The translations under genes and the position numbers were made by a program. From an uncultured Candidatus Thioglobus sp. (lineage in GTDB: Bacteria > Pseudomonadota > Gammaproteobacteria > PS1 > Thioglobaceae): a DNA stretch of 12,008 nucleotides. Shown one piece after another: positions 1 through 6,880 of this stretch. The notes below the pieces were generated by a model that saw nothing but the letters and a program-made list of their open reading frames with translations, was not told the origin of the DNA and searched no databases. Positions within the stretch are counted from its first letter, which is position 1. Every line of letters begins with the position of its first letter. Location: contig CAJVCK010000017.1 in the NCBI GenBank assembly GCA_910595805.1, forward strand, positions 1-12,008. The letters run 5' to 3'.

Positions 1-1
1 A

Positions 2-454
2 AGTCAAGAAATTTATCAAATAGATCGGTATATATTGTCTGATATTTCAGATGCAAAAATACTTACTAAAAAAATTCTAAAAAAATACGGAGACCCTGTT
101 TCTGCCACCCTAGACAACGGCTTTGTTACACCACTTCCTATAATGACTTGGGGTGATACAAAGCTCAAACGGACGTCTGAATTCAGCACCTCTATTGCTC
201 ATCCGGAAAAACAAGGGGTAGGTCTGTCTCTGCAGTTTCATGAGTGCAATGGAATTAGTCTCGGAAAATGTCGGTCAATTTTTGATATAACAACCAATTC
301 ACCTAATCAAATAGTTCTAAATTTGACAGTCTTTGACGCTAAAAGAAATGACTATTCTCAAAAAGTGATTGCAACAGGAAAAGCACCGGAAACCGAAGAA
401 CCTACAGAGGTAGACACCAAGAAAGTTCTAGATATTAACAGCCTAAAGTTTTAA
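2..454 (+). CDS. Unrecognised protein, 3' part only (gene runs off the left edge)
   Basis: The reading frame is open from the left edge to the TAA at 452-454. A TTG at 35 could serve as a start, but the frame continues upstream of it without a stop (residues SQEIYQIDRYI before the TTG), and no ribosome binding site precedes it, so the true start is probably outside the window. The visible part is about 150 residues: a lysine-rich segment ending in KKYGDP, then alternating hydrophobic stretches that look beta-rich (LSLQF, NQIVLNLTVF) and a charged, glutamate-rich tail. No membrane segment or cofactor motif is visible. I do not recognise the family. It converges on metG with only 34 bp between the stop codons. 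No clear terminator hairpin is visible in that gap; it holds one 8-bp direct repeat, CACTAACT at 463 and 487. Confidence 0.6.
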   Translation, partial: SQEIYQIDRYILSDISDAKILTKKILKKYGDPVSATLDNGFVTPLPIMTWGDTKLKRTSEFSTSIAHPEKQGVGLSLQFHECNGISLGKCRSIFDITTNSPNQIVLNLTVFDAKRNDYSQKVIATGKAPETEEPTEVDTKKVLDINSLKF

Positions 455-488
455 TTTTTAAACACTAACTTATAGAACCTATTCAGCA

Positions 489-2489
489 CTAACTAATTTT
501 CATACCTGGCTTGGCGCCAGAATCTGGAGACAGTATGTGTAGTGATTTCCCATCACCAGCGGCAAGCACCATGCCTTCAGAAATACCAAATTTCATTTTC
601 CTTGGCGCAAGGTTGGCCACCATAACTGTTAAAAGCCCTTCCAAATCTTCTGGAGAATAATGCGCTTTAATACCGGCAAACACATTACGAGTGTTGTCTT
701 CGCCGATATCAAGTGTTAGTTGCAAAAGTTTATCAGCCCCTTCAACGTGTTGCGCTTTTACGATTTTGGCAATGCGCAAGTCAATCTTTGTGAAATCATC
801 AATGCTAATCATATTGTCATCCTCGGTTTTTTGTTCGGTAGTTTTCATGTTTTGTTTTGAAGCTTCGATTACTTTTTCAATTTGCTCATCTTCAATGCGT
901 GACATTAGTGGTTTGAACTTATTAATTTGATGCTTGGTGAGTGGGTGCTTTAAATCTGCCCAATTTAGTGCGTCAACATTTAAAAATTCTTCTGCCTGTT
1001 CAGCCATTACTGGCAATACCGGTTTAAGGTAAGTCATTAACACTCTAAATAAATTAATTGCCAATGAGGTTACATCGTGCACTTGTGCCTCTTTACCCTC
1101 TTCTTTTACTAGTTGCCACGGTTTATGTTCGTCAATGTATTGATTAGCCTTGTCAGCAAGTTTCATAATCTCACGCATGGCCTGGTTGTAATTGCGTACT
1201 TCATATAACTTGGCAATGTCATCGCCTTTGGCAACAAACTCATTGTACAAATCGCCTTCGATTGCGTAAGCAGATAGAGTTTTATTGAATTTCTTAACGA
1301 TAAAGCCAGCACTACGAGAGGCAATATTCACCACTTTACCAACTAAATCAGAATTCACACGCTGTTTAAAATCCTCTAGATTAAGATCAATATCGTCAAT
1401 CTTGGCAGAGAGTTTATAAGCGTAATAATAACGCAAACACTCAGGATTTAAACTATCTAAATAAGTACGTGCTTGAATAAATGTGCCACGAGATTTACTC
1501 ATTTTTTGACCATTAACGGTTAAAAATCCATGTGCAAAAATAGCAGTTGGTGTGCGATAGTTTGCACCCATTAACATTGCAGGCCAGAACAACGCATGGA
1601 AATAAACAATATCTTTACCGATAAAGTGGTACAACTCAGTTTTTGAATCTTTATTAAAGTATTCATCAAAATCGACACCTTGATCGTTACATAGTTTTTT
1701 AAAGCTAGCCATGTAGCCAATTGGTGCATCAAGCCATACATAAAAATACTTGTTTTCAACGCCTGGAATTTGAAAACCAAAATACGGCGCATCGCGAGAA
1801 ATATCCCATTGTTGCAGGCCTTGTTCAAACCACTCGCTTAATTTATTACTAATTTCATCTTGTAGGTGCCCTGCCTCAGTCCAATCTTTAAGTTGTGCTT
1901 CAAACTGCGGCAAATCAAAGAAATAATGCTCTGATTCTTTGGTAATTGGCGTCGCACCTGATACAGCTGATTTTGCATTCTTAAGTTCAGTTGGTGAATA
2001 CGTTGCGCCACAAACTTCACAGTTATCGCCGTATTGGTCAAGCGCACCACATTTTGGACAATCACCCTTAATGAATCGATCAGGTAAAAACATTTCTTTC
2101 TCAGGATCAAAAGCTTGGGAAATAGTGCGTGTTTTAATAAAACCACTATCATTGAGCTTATTATAAATTCCGGCAGAAATCTCTTTGTTTTCATCTGAGT
2201 GAGTTGAATGATACTGACTAAAACCAATAGCAAAATCTTTAAAATCAGCTTGATGACGCTTACTTACGCCAGCAATCAACTCTTCAGGGGTAATACCAAG
2301 TTCATTGGCTTTAAGCATAATTGGAGTGCCATGAGCGTCATCTGCACATACATAATGACACTCATTGCCCATCATTTTTTGAAAACGCACCCAAATATCG
2401 GTTTGGATATATTCTAATAAATGACCTAAATGGATCTCGCCATTGGCATAAGGAAGTGCTGAAGTAACTAAGATTTTTCGTTGTGACAT
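489..2489 (-). CDS. metG: Methionyl-tRNA synthetase
   Basis: Charges tRNA(Met) with methionine in the cytoplasm, using ATP. The 666 residues match the long, dimeric class I form (E. coli is 677). Visible in order: the Rossmann-fold start with the HIGH-type motif HLGH at residues 20-23; a zinc knuckle in the connective insert with four cysteines at 144, 147, 157 and 160; the KMSKS loop at 329-333; the alpha-helical anticodon-binding region at roughly 380-540; a short charged linker near 545-560; and a C-terminal tRNA-binding (Trbp111/OB-fold) domain from about 563 to the end. The ATG at 2489 is the natural start because the conserved [12 protein letters not shown] stretch begins at residue 6. 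No clear Shine-Dalgarno precedes it. It is divergent from apbC, an arrangement also seen for metG and mrp in E. coli. No anomalies seen. Confidence 0.98.
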   Translation of the reverse strand: MSQRKILVTSALPYANGEIHLGHLLEYIQTDIWVRFQKMMGNECHYVCADDAHGTPIMLKANELGITPEELIAGVSKRHQADFKDFAIGFSQYHSTHSDENKEISAGIYNKLNDSGFIKTRTISQAFDPEKEMFLPDRFIKGDCPKCGALDQYGDNCEVCGATYSPTELKNAKSAVSGATPITKESEHYFFDLPQFEAQLKDWTEAGHLQDEISNKLSEWFEQGLQQWDISRDAPYFGFQIPGVENKYFYVWLDAPIGYMASFKKLCNDQGVDFDEYFNKDSKTELYHFIGKDIVYFHALFWPAMLMGANYRTPTAIFAHGFLTVNGQKMSKSRGTFIQARTYLDSLNPECLRYYYAYKLSAKIDDIDLNLEDFKQRVNSDLVGKVVNIASRSAGFIVKKFNKTLSAYAIEGDLYNEFVAKGDDIAKLYEVRNYNQAMREIMKLADKANQYIDEHKPWQLVKEEGKEAQVHDVTSLAINLFRVLMTYLKPVLPVMAEQAEEFLNVDALNWADLKHPLTKHQINKFKPLMSRIEDEQIEKVIEASKQNMKTTEQKTEDDNMISIDDFTKIDLRIAKIVKAQHVEGADKLLQLTLDIGEDNTRNVFAGIKAHYSPEDLEGLLTVMVANLAPRKMKFGISEGMVLAAGDGKSLHILSPDSGAKPGMKIS

Positions 2490-2500
2490 AAGGGTGTATG

Positions 2501-2512
2501 AATAAGCTTATT
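2501..2512. repeat. 12-bp perfect palindrome in the metG-apbC divergent region
   Basis: AATAAGCTTATT reads the same on both strands. It overlaps the weak -35 region proposed for apbC and lies 12 bp upstream of the metG start codon. A dyad operator serving both genes is possible, but AT-rich palindromes of this size also arise by chance. Confidence 0.35.
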
Positions 2513-2534
2513 AATATTAAGGATTGCTTATAAT
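2507..2534 (+). promoter_or_regulatory. Candidate sigma70 promoter for apbC
   Basis: A perfect TATAAT box lies at 2529-2534. The best -35 candidates are weak (CTTATT at 2507-2512, 16-bp spacing). A start near 2541 would give an untranslated leader of about 42 nt. An alternative is TTGCTT at 2524-2529 with TAAAAT at 2545-2550, but its spacing of 15 is short. The same 93-bp gap must also hold the metG promoter, for which I see no convincing boxes. Confidence 0.45.
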
Positions 2535-2535
2535 G

Positions 2536-2580
2536 GTTATACGCTAAAATAGCATCATTTTACTTAATTGGACGTATAAC
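2536..2580. repeat. 8-bp inverted repeat around the apbC start of transcription and leader
   Basis: GTTATACG at 2536-2543 is the exact reverse complement of CGTATAAC at 2573-2580, with 29 bp between. The right arm ends 2 bases before the apbC ATG. The left arm sits just after the TATAAT box. If transcription starts at the left edge of the arm, the leader RNA could form a stem next to the start codon. Confidence 0.4.
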
Positions 2581-2582
2581 AA

Positions 2583-3665
2583 ATGGCAGATTTAAACCAA
2601 GATAAAATTGAAAGTATTCTTGAAACCGTTATTGATATTTACACTGAGCAAGACTTAGTTGCCTCACACGCAGTAGATAGTATCAACATTGATGGTGACA
2701 AAGTCACTGTTAATATTGTACTTGGCTACCCTGCTGCTAGCTATCACCAAACCTTATCAGATGCTGTTACTCAGGCATTATCAAATGCGGGCATTAGTAA
2801 CTCGACTGTTAATATTGAAACTAAAATAGCAGCTTACTCTACTCAAAAAGGGGTGGATGTATTGCCAGAAGTTAAAAATATTATTGCTGTCGCCTCAGGT
2901 AAAGGTGGTGTTGGTAAGTCAACTACTGCGGTTAACTTGGCGCTTGCGCTTCAAGCAGAAGGTGCTAAAGTTGCTATCTTAGATGCTGATATTTACGGCC
3001 CATCTCAACCAAGAATGCTAGGTGTTGCCAAACTTAAACCCGAGCAAACTGGTGAAGGAAAATTATTACCTATCTTAGGTCATGGCATGCAAAGTATGTC
3101 TATTGGTTACTTGGTAGATGAAGAATCACCAATGATTTGGCGTGGCCCTATGGTTACTCAGGCTTTGGAACAAATGTTGCGTGACACTTTATGGCGCGGT
3201 GTTGATTATATGGTAATTGACTTACCACCAGGTACAGGTGATACACAACTTACACTTTCTCAAAAAATTCCAGTGAGTGGCTCTGTGATTGTCACCACAC
3301 CGCAAGATATTGCTCTAATTGATGCCAAAAAAGGTTTGGCAATGTTTGAAAAAGTTAATATTCCTATTCTTGGTATTGTTGAGAATATGTCATTACACAT
3401 TTGCTCAAACTGTGGCCATGAGGAAGCTATCTTTGGTGTTGGTGGCGGTGAAGCAATGGCTAAAGACGCTGGCGTTAACTTCTTAGGCGCATTACCACTA
3501 GAAATGGAAATCCGTACTGATGTAGACGAAGGCTCACCAACGGTTGCCAAAGACCCAGATGGTCGAGTTGCTGAAATTTATAAAGATATTGCTAAAAAAG
3601 TATCTGCTAAATTAACACAGCAAGATAAGGCCTTGGGCGCATTCCCAAGCATTACTATCGAATAA
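2583..3665 (+). CDS. apbC: ApbC/Mrp family Fe-S cluster carrier ATPase
   Basis: Cytoplasmic P-loop protein of the Mrp/NBP35 family that holds a [4Fe-4S] cluster and passes it to target enzymes. The 360 residues show an N-terminal MIP18/DUF59-type domain (about 5-85), then the deviant Walker A SGKGGVGKST at 105-114 with the signature lysine, the DADIYGPSQPRM segment at 134-145, the IDLPPGTGD Walker B-like stretch at 212-220, and the CXXC pair at Cys274 and Cys277 (CSNC) that binds the cluster between two subunits. Length and domain order match E. coli Mrp (369). The ATG at 2583 gives a full N-terminal domain; only a weak GGA precedes it by about 10 nt. It is divergent from metG. The role fits the ISC operon further right, but the two are separate transcription units. 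I call it intact and functional. Confidence 0.96.
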   Translation: MADLNQDKIESILETVIDIYTEQDLVASHAVDSINIDGDKVTVNIVLGYPAASYHQTLSDAVTQALSNAGISNSTVNIETKIAAYSTQKGVDVLPEVKNIIAVASGKGGVGKSTTAVNLALALQAEGAKVAILDADIYGPSQPRMLGVAKLKPEQTGEGKLLPILGHGMQSMSIGYLVDEESPMIWRGPMVTQALEQMLRDTLWRGVDYMVIDLPPGTGDTQLTLSQKIPVSGSVIVTTPQDIALIDAKKGLAMFEKVNIPILGIVENMSLHICSNCGHEEAIFGVGGGEAMAKDAGVNFLGALPLEMEIRTDVDEGSPTVAKDPDGRVAEIYKDIAKKVSAKLTQQDKALGAFPSITIE

Positions 3666-3699
3666 AACTGACGTTCTGCCTGAACTATATAAAAGGTAT

Positions 3700-3728
3700 T
3701 TGATTTTTGATTTTTTATAAGATAACAT
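3700..3728 (+). promoter_or_regulatory. Possible promoter of the cytochrome operon
   Basis: TTGATT at 3700-3705 and TAACAT at 3723-3728 are spaced by 17 bp, giving a start near 3735. The -10 is only a 4 of 6 match and lies inside the left arm of the 3716-3749 inverted repeat. The apbC stop is 96 bp upstream of the first cytochrome gene, and I see no convincing GC-rich terminator between them, so readthrough from apbC also remains possible. Confidence 0.35.
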
Positions 3729-3749
3729 AAGTCCATTGTTTATCTTATA
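3716..3749. repeat. Strong inverted repeat abutting the cytochrome c4 ribosome binding site
   Basis: The left arm TATAAGATAACA (3716-3727) pairs with TGTTTATCTTATA (3737-3749): 12 base pairs with one bulged T and a 9-base loop. The purine-rich ribosome binding site GGAAGGGGA (3751-3759) begins one base after the right arm. It is not a canonical plus-strand terminator because its T-run lies before the hairpin rather than after it. It could be a dyad operator over the -10 region or an mRNA hairpin controlling translation. Confidence 0.6.
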
Positions 3750-3761
3750 TGGAAGGGGAAA

Positions 3762-4424
3762 ATGCCAATTATCAACAAAGTTTGGGCAGTCAGCGCATTG
3801 TGTTTGTTATTCAGTTTCAATGTATCAGCACAAGGAGATGCCAAAAAAGGCAAATTAAAAGCTATGGCATGTGCGGGTTGTCATGGCCCTACTGGCAATA
3901 GCTTTGTACCAAGCTTTCCTAGTCTCGCTGGCCAGCCAGCTGGATATATCACCAAACAAATTCAAGACTTTAAGAGTTCTGATCGATATAACGCAATGAT
4001 GAGCAAAATTGCTTTAAATATTTCAAAATATGATGCGGAGCACATCGGTGCATTTTACGAATCTCAAATTAAAACACCTGCTATAAAAAACATAGCCCAC
4101 CTTAAAACCGACGCAGAAAAAACCGCCCTACTAACTTTAGGTCAAAAACTCTACAATAATGGCAACCCCGAAACAGGACAAGCTGCTTGTTTCACTTGCC
4201 ACGGAAAAAATGGTGATGCATTGGTTGATTTTAATATTCCTATCTTGGCAAACCAGCATCCACAATATTTAATTTCAACTATGAAAAACTTTAAAGATCG
4301 AAGCCGCGCTAACGATAATGAAAGAGTTATGCGCCGTATTATTGACACCATGAGTGATGAGCAAATTGAAGCGATCGCCTATTACTCAAGTTACCTAGTA
4401 CCTACACTAGTGGAGAAAAAATAA
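3762..4424 (+). CDS. Dihaem cytochrome c4, exported
   Basis: Periplasmic electron carrier with two class I haem c domains, of the kind that feeds terminal oxidases. The 220-residue precursor begins with a Sec signal peptide (hydrophobic core about 8-21, likely cleavage after VSA near residue 23). The first haem site is CAGCH at 37-41 with a candidate distal methionine at 79-80. The second is CFTCH at 143-147 with a candidate distal methionine around 190. The repeated pattern of a CXXCH, a PSLAGQ- or PILANQ-like segment, and a final helix (DAEHIGAFYESQ, DEQIEAIAYYSSY) shows the tandem-duplicated c4 fold. The start is set by the strong GGAAGGGGA site. The stop overlaps the next start by one base (TAATG), so co-translation with the multihaem partner is likely. 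Its donor is probably that partner; this is inference. Confidence 0.9.
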   Translation: MPIINKVWAVSALCLLFSFNVSAQGDAKKGKLKAMACAGCHGPTGNSFVPSFPSLAGQPAGYITKQIQDFKSSDRYNAMMSKIALNISKYDAEHIGAFYESQIKTPAIKNIAHLKTDAEKTALLTLGQKLYNNGNPETGQAACFTCHGKNGDALVDFNIPILANQHPQYLISTMKNFKDRSRANDNERVMRRIIDTMSDEQIEAIAYYSSYLVPTLVEKK

Positions 4425-5956
4425 TGAAACATATAACATCAGCACTATTATTTATTATATTTAGCATAACTCCTCTTAGTTTCCTTTACGCGGCGTCAGT
4501 TGGTATTAACCAAGATATTGCTGGACTTGATGTAGAGCCAACGAAAGACCGTCCTTTTGCTCCATCAATGTTGCGAACTAAAAATCACCATAAAGCCACA
4601 TTAGATAGTTTTGAAAATCCTGAAGTCTGTGCTGGCTGCCACCCCAAGCAATATGAAGGTTGGCGTGGCTCCATGCATTCTAATGCATGGAATGACCCAA
4701 TATTTTTAGCAGAATTTAAAAAAGGTTTAAAGGCAACTGATGGAAAGATATTTAAGTACTGTGCAGGTTGTCATGCTCCAATCGGGGTTTTAACAGATAC
4801 CGTCAGTTGGGATAAAGAAACTAATGAATTTAGTATTTCTGAAAAAGCAGCACGAGGAGTTACTTGTGATGTCTGTCACAGTATTGCCGGCGCTGTACCA
4901 CTCGAAGACACACTGACTTCTGAACATGGTAATGGTTCTCATATTATCGATACTGAAACTCACATAAAATATGGGCCACTTAAAAACTCAAAATCCCCAT
5001 ACCATGAAACTCAATATTCAGAGCTTCATACAAAGGCAAATCTTTGTGCTAGCTGCCACAATATTATTCACCCAGTAAACGGTACACCGGTTGAGCGTAC
5101 TTACGATGAATGGCGCGTCTCTCCTTACGCTCAAAATGAAATCGTTTGTCAAGATTGTCACATGAACTCAGTTGAAGTAGCAATCCAAATTGCTAAAACT
5201 TTAAAACGCCCTGAAACCTTTAGCAATAAAAAAGTTCGCTTAAGTGGAAAAGCCTCTACCCTAGGCTCGGAAACACATAGTGTAGTACATTCACATGAGT
5301 TTGTTGGTGGAAACGCTATTATCTCTTCATTAATGGCTCCAAATAGCTTGCGCAAACGTAAACACGCAGATATTGCTAAAAAGCGCCTACAAAATGCAGC
5401 GGAGCTTACCTTGAGTTTTGAACAAAGGAATGACGAGCTATTTGAACTAGGGGTTGATGTATTTAATGCTGGCGCAGGTCACAATCTACCTACCTCCTTA
5501 ACCCAAGTTCGCCATGTTTGGATTGAAGCAACAATCAAAGATGATAAAGGCAACATCTTGTTTGAAACTGGAAAACTAGATTCTCATAATGATTTTGATG
5601 AAGAAAAAACGGTTGTTTTTAAAAGCTGGACTGTAGATGATCAAGGTAATGAGACTCATGACCCATGGGCTATTAATCATATTGTTAGAGACACCACTAT
5701 TCCGCCAAAAGGCCATAGTAAACATGAATTTATTTTTGCCAATAAACACAATGCTAAACAGATCAACGTAGATGTTAAGCTTAATTACCGCTCTGCGACT
5801 CAGCATTTTGTAGAGTCGTTGTTAGGTCATGATGCTCCAACTATTCCAACTATCAATATGGAGCAGGTTTCTAAAACATATGCTCAGAAGAATGGTGGCT
5901 GGTATGAAATTATCAAAAGCTATAATGCGTTAGAAGAAGAAATTACAAGCAACTAA
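4424..5956 (+). CDS. Exported pentahaem c-type cytochrome (cytochrome c554-like) with C-terminal beta-rich domain
   Basis: The 510-residue precursor starts with a signal peptide (hydrophobic core about 6-22, cleavage probably after YAA near 24). Five CXXCH sites follow: CAGCH 69-73, CAGCH 113-117, CDVCH 148-152, CASCH 208-212 and CQDCH 242-246. The first is followed by a MHSNAW segment, typical of the cytochrome c554 domain, in which a histidine is a distal ligand. After about 260 there are no more haem sites. The remaining 250 residues include a histidine-rich stretch (285-291), a GHNLP motif near 352-356 and alternating strands suggesting a beta-sandwich domain. I recognise the architecture as a multihaem electron-transfer protein but not its substrate. 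Translation starts on the overlapping TAATG of the c4 gene, helped by GGAG within that gene's end. Electrons likely pass to or from cytochrome c4. Confidence 0.85.
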   Translation: MKHITSALLFIIFSITPLSFLYAASVGINQDIAGLDVEPTKDRPFAPSMLRTKNHHKATLDSFENPEVCAGCHPKQYEGWRGSMHSNAWNDPIFLAEFKKGLKATDGKIFKYCAGCHAPIGVLTDTVSWDKETNEFSISEKAARGVTCDVCHSIAGAVPLEDTLTSEHGNGSHIIDTETHIKYGPLKNSKSPYHETQYSELHTKANLCASCHNIIHPVNGTPVERTYDEWRVSPYAQNEIVCQDCHMNSVEVAIQIAKTLKRPETFSNKKVRLSGKASTLGSETHSVVHSHEFVGGNAIISSLMAPNSLRKRKHADIAKKRLQNAAELTLSFEQRNDELFELGVDVFNAGAGHNLPTSLTQVRHVWIEATIKDDKGNILFETGKLDSHNDFDEEKTVVFKSWTVDDQGNETHDPWAINHIVRDTTIPPKGHSKHEFIFANKHNAKQINVDVKLNYRSATQHFVESLLGHDAPTIPTINMEQVSKTYAQKNGGWYEIIKSYNALEEEITSN

Positions 5957-6381
5957 TGTCAGATTATATTGATGAATTTCAAGGGCGCTTTATTGGCATC
6001 ATGCAATGGGACGATTGTCATGAATTATTTAATAAACTGATTGACCAACCAACTGATTGGTATTTATATGACACCTTGACAACCGTACCTGTAAGTACGG
6101 TTGATTCACAAAATTTTAAAAAAAGTATTCACGACATTAAAAATATTCTAACTGAAGAGCATCAAGAAAGATACTGCGGTATTGTCTATACAAATAATCT
6201 AGAATCTCCTAGTTTTGTTAAGATTTTTCATCCAAATAATTTAGGAAAATCTTGTGGTAGTAGTGAGCACCCACCTATACCTCAGTGGTTATTATCTAAA
6301 ACACCGCCAGTTGATGTGGTTGAAAAATTTGGCCCACCAAAAGAAGAAAAGAGCTTTGTTTCTAAAATATTAAAGCTTTAA
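5956..6381 (+). CDS. Unrecognised small protein, third gene of the cytochrome operon
   Basis: A 141-residue protein starting at an ATG that overlaps the pentahaem cytochrome stop by one base (TAATG), so it is almost surely co-expressed. It has no signal peptide, no membrane segment and no CXXCH, so it is predicted to stay in the cytoplasm while its two neighbours are exported. The N-terminal half is acidic and aromatic (MQWDDCHELFNKL, DWYLYDTL). The second half holds a distinctive segment, FHPNNLGKSCGSSEHPPIPQ, at about residues 91-110, followed by a proline-rich stretch and a basic C-terminal helix. Cysteines occur in the DDCHE, RYCG and KSCG contexts, not in a recognisable cluster motif. 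I do not know the family. A role in maturation or regulation of the cytochromes is conceivable but unsupported. Confidence 0.8.
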   Translation: MSDYIDEFQGRFIGIMQWDDCHELFNKLIDQPTDWYLYDTLTTVPVSTVDSQNFKKSIHDIKNILTEEHQERYCGIVYTNNLESPSFVKIFHPNNLGKSCGSSEHPPIPQWLLSKTPPVDVVEKFGPPKEEKSFVSKILKL

Positions 6382-6404
6382 AGATTTATTTATTTGAATC
6401 TTTA
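6379..6404 (+). terminator. Weak hairpin at the end of the cytochrome operon
   Basis: TAAAGATT (6379-6386) pairs perfectly with AATCTTTA (6397-6404) across a 10-base loop and overlaps the stop codon of the last gene. It is AT-rich and not followed directly by a T-run; the nearest is six Ts at 6419-6424. As a terminator it is weak and may act with the larger palindrome just downstream. Confidence 0.35.
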
Positions 6405-6405
6405 G

Positions 6406-6535
6406 ATTAGGCAAAGAATTTTTTAAGGTTGTGTGCGGCAGATTTGAAAAAATATGATTTAGTTTACAAAAAAGTAAATGATTGAGATTTTTTTTTAAAT
6501 CCAACAAAGCACAATACAAAAATTCAAAGCCTAAT
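6406..6535. repeat. About 130-bp imperfect palindrome between convergent operons
   Basis: This fills the gene-free gap between the cytochrome operon and fdx. The outer arms, 6406-6423 and 6518-6535, are reverse complements at 15 of 18 positions (right arm AAAAATTCAAAGCCTAAT). Nested inside are TTGTG 6429-6433 with CACAA 6510-6514, GATTT 6441-6445 with AAATC 6497-6501, AAAAAA 6447-6452 with the T9 run 6488-6496, and TTTAC 6463-6467 with GTAAA 6474-6478. All pairs share a centre within about one base of 6470.5. The right arm includes the fdx stop codon. T-runs follow the central stem on both strands, which fits a two-way terminator. Terminal inverted repeats and the size would also fit a miniature insertion or repeat element. 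Confidence 0.6.
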
Positions 6536-6869
6536 GATTTTCACTGACTTGGTTAATCGTGTATTTTGGAATTTCTATTACTAAATCTGTATTATTAACA
6601 ATCGCCTGACAAGACAAACGAGAGTCTGGATCTAGTCCCCAGGCTTTATCAAGTAGGTCGTCCTCAGTTTCATCTGATTCTTCTATATCGTCAAAACCTT
6701 CACGAACGTAAACATGACATGTAGTGCAAGCATTTGACATCTCGCAAGCATGTTCGATTTCAACATCGTTAGCAAGTAATGCATCACAAACACTAATCCC
6801 AGTTTCAACTTCAATAACAGCTCCCTCTGGGCATAGTTCATGATGTGGTAATACAATAATCTGTGGCAT
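6531..6869 (-). CDS. fdx: ISC-type [2Fe-2S] ferredoxin
   Basis: Supplies electrons to IscS/IscU during cluster assembly in the cytoplasm. The 112 residues match the adrenodoxin-like Isc ferredoxin (E. coli Fdx is 111). The cluster ligands are visible as C-x5-C-x2-C at Cys42, Cys48 and Cys51 (ACEMSNACTTCH), with the fourth at Cys87 (RLSCQA). An acidic run at 60-72 is the usual partner-docking region, and the stretch DKAWGLDPDSRLSCQ is characteristic of the family. The start follows an AAAAGGA ribosome binding site that overlaps the end of hscA, 11 bp away. It is the last gene of the operon: no iscX follows, because the cytochrome operon converges from the other side. Its stop codon lies inside the 6406-6535 palindrome. 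Confidence 0.97.
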   Translation of the reverse strand: MPQIIVLPHHELCPEGAVIEVETGISVCDALLANDVEIEHACEMSNACTTCHVYVREGFDDIEESDETEDDLLDKAWGLDPDSRLSCQAIVNNTDLVIEIPKYTINQVSENH

Positions 6870-6880
6870 ACTAATTCCTT

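Noticed and set aside
463..494. 8-bp direct repeat CACTAACT at 463-470 and 487-494 spanning the metG stop region
   Set aside because: Short, AT-rich, only two copies, and without flanking structure; compatible with chance.
691..930. Open frames of 60-130 codons on the strand opposite metG, apbC, cytochromes, hscA, iscU and iscS
   Set aside because: All lie wholly inside well-identified genes in another frame, have no ribosome binding sites that I can see, and show low-complexity or unlikely protein sequences.
3700..3716. TTGAT sequences upstream of cytochrome c4 as an FNR/ANR box
   Set aside because: The first half-site TTGAT is present, but no ATCAA follows at the required spacing; the second copy is a direct repeat, not an inverted one.
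3681..3719. TATAAAA and TTTTATA pairing after apbC as a possible terminator
   Set aside because: Seven A-T pairs only, long loop, and the T-run is part of the stem; too weak to call.
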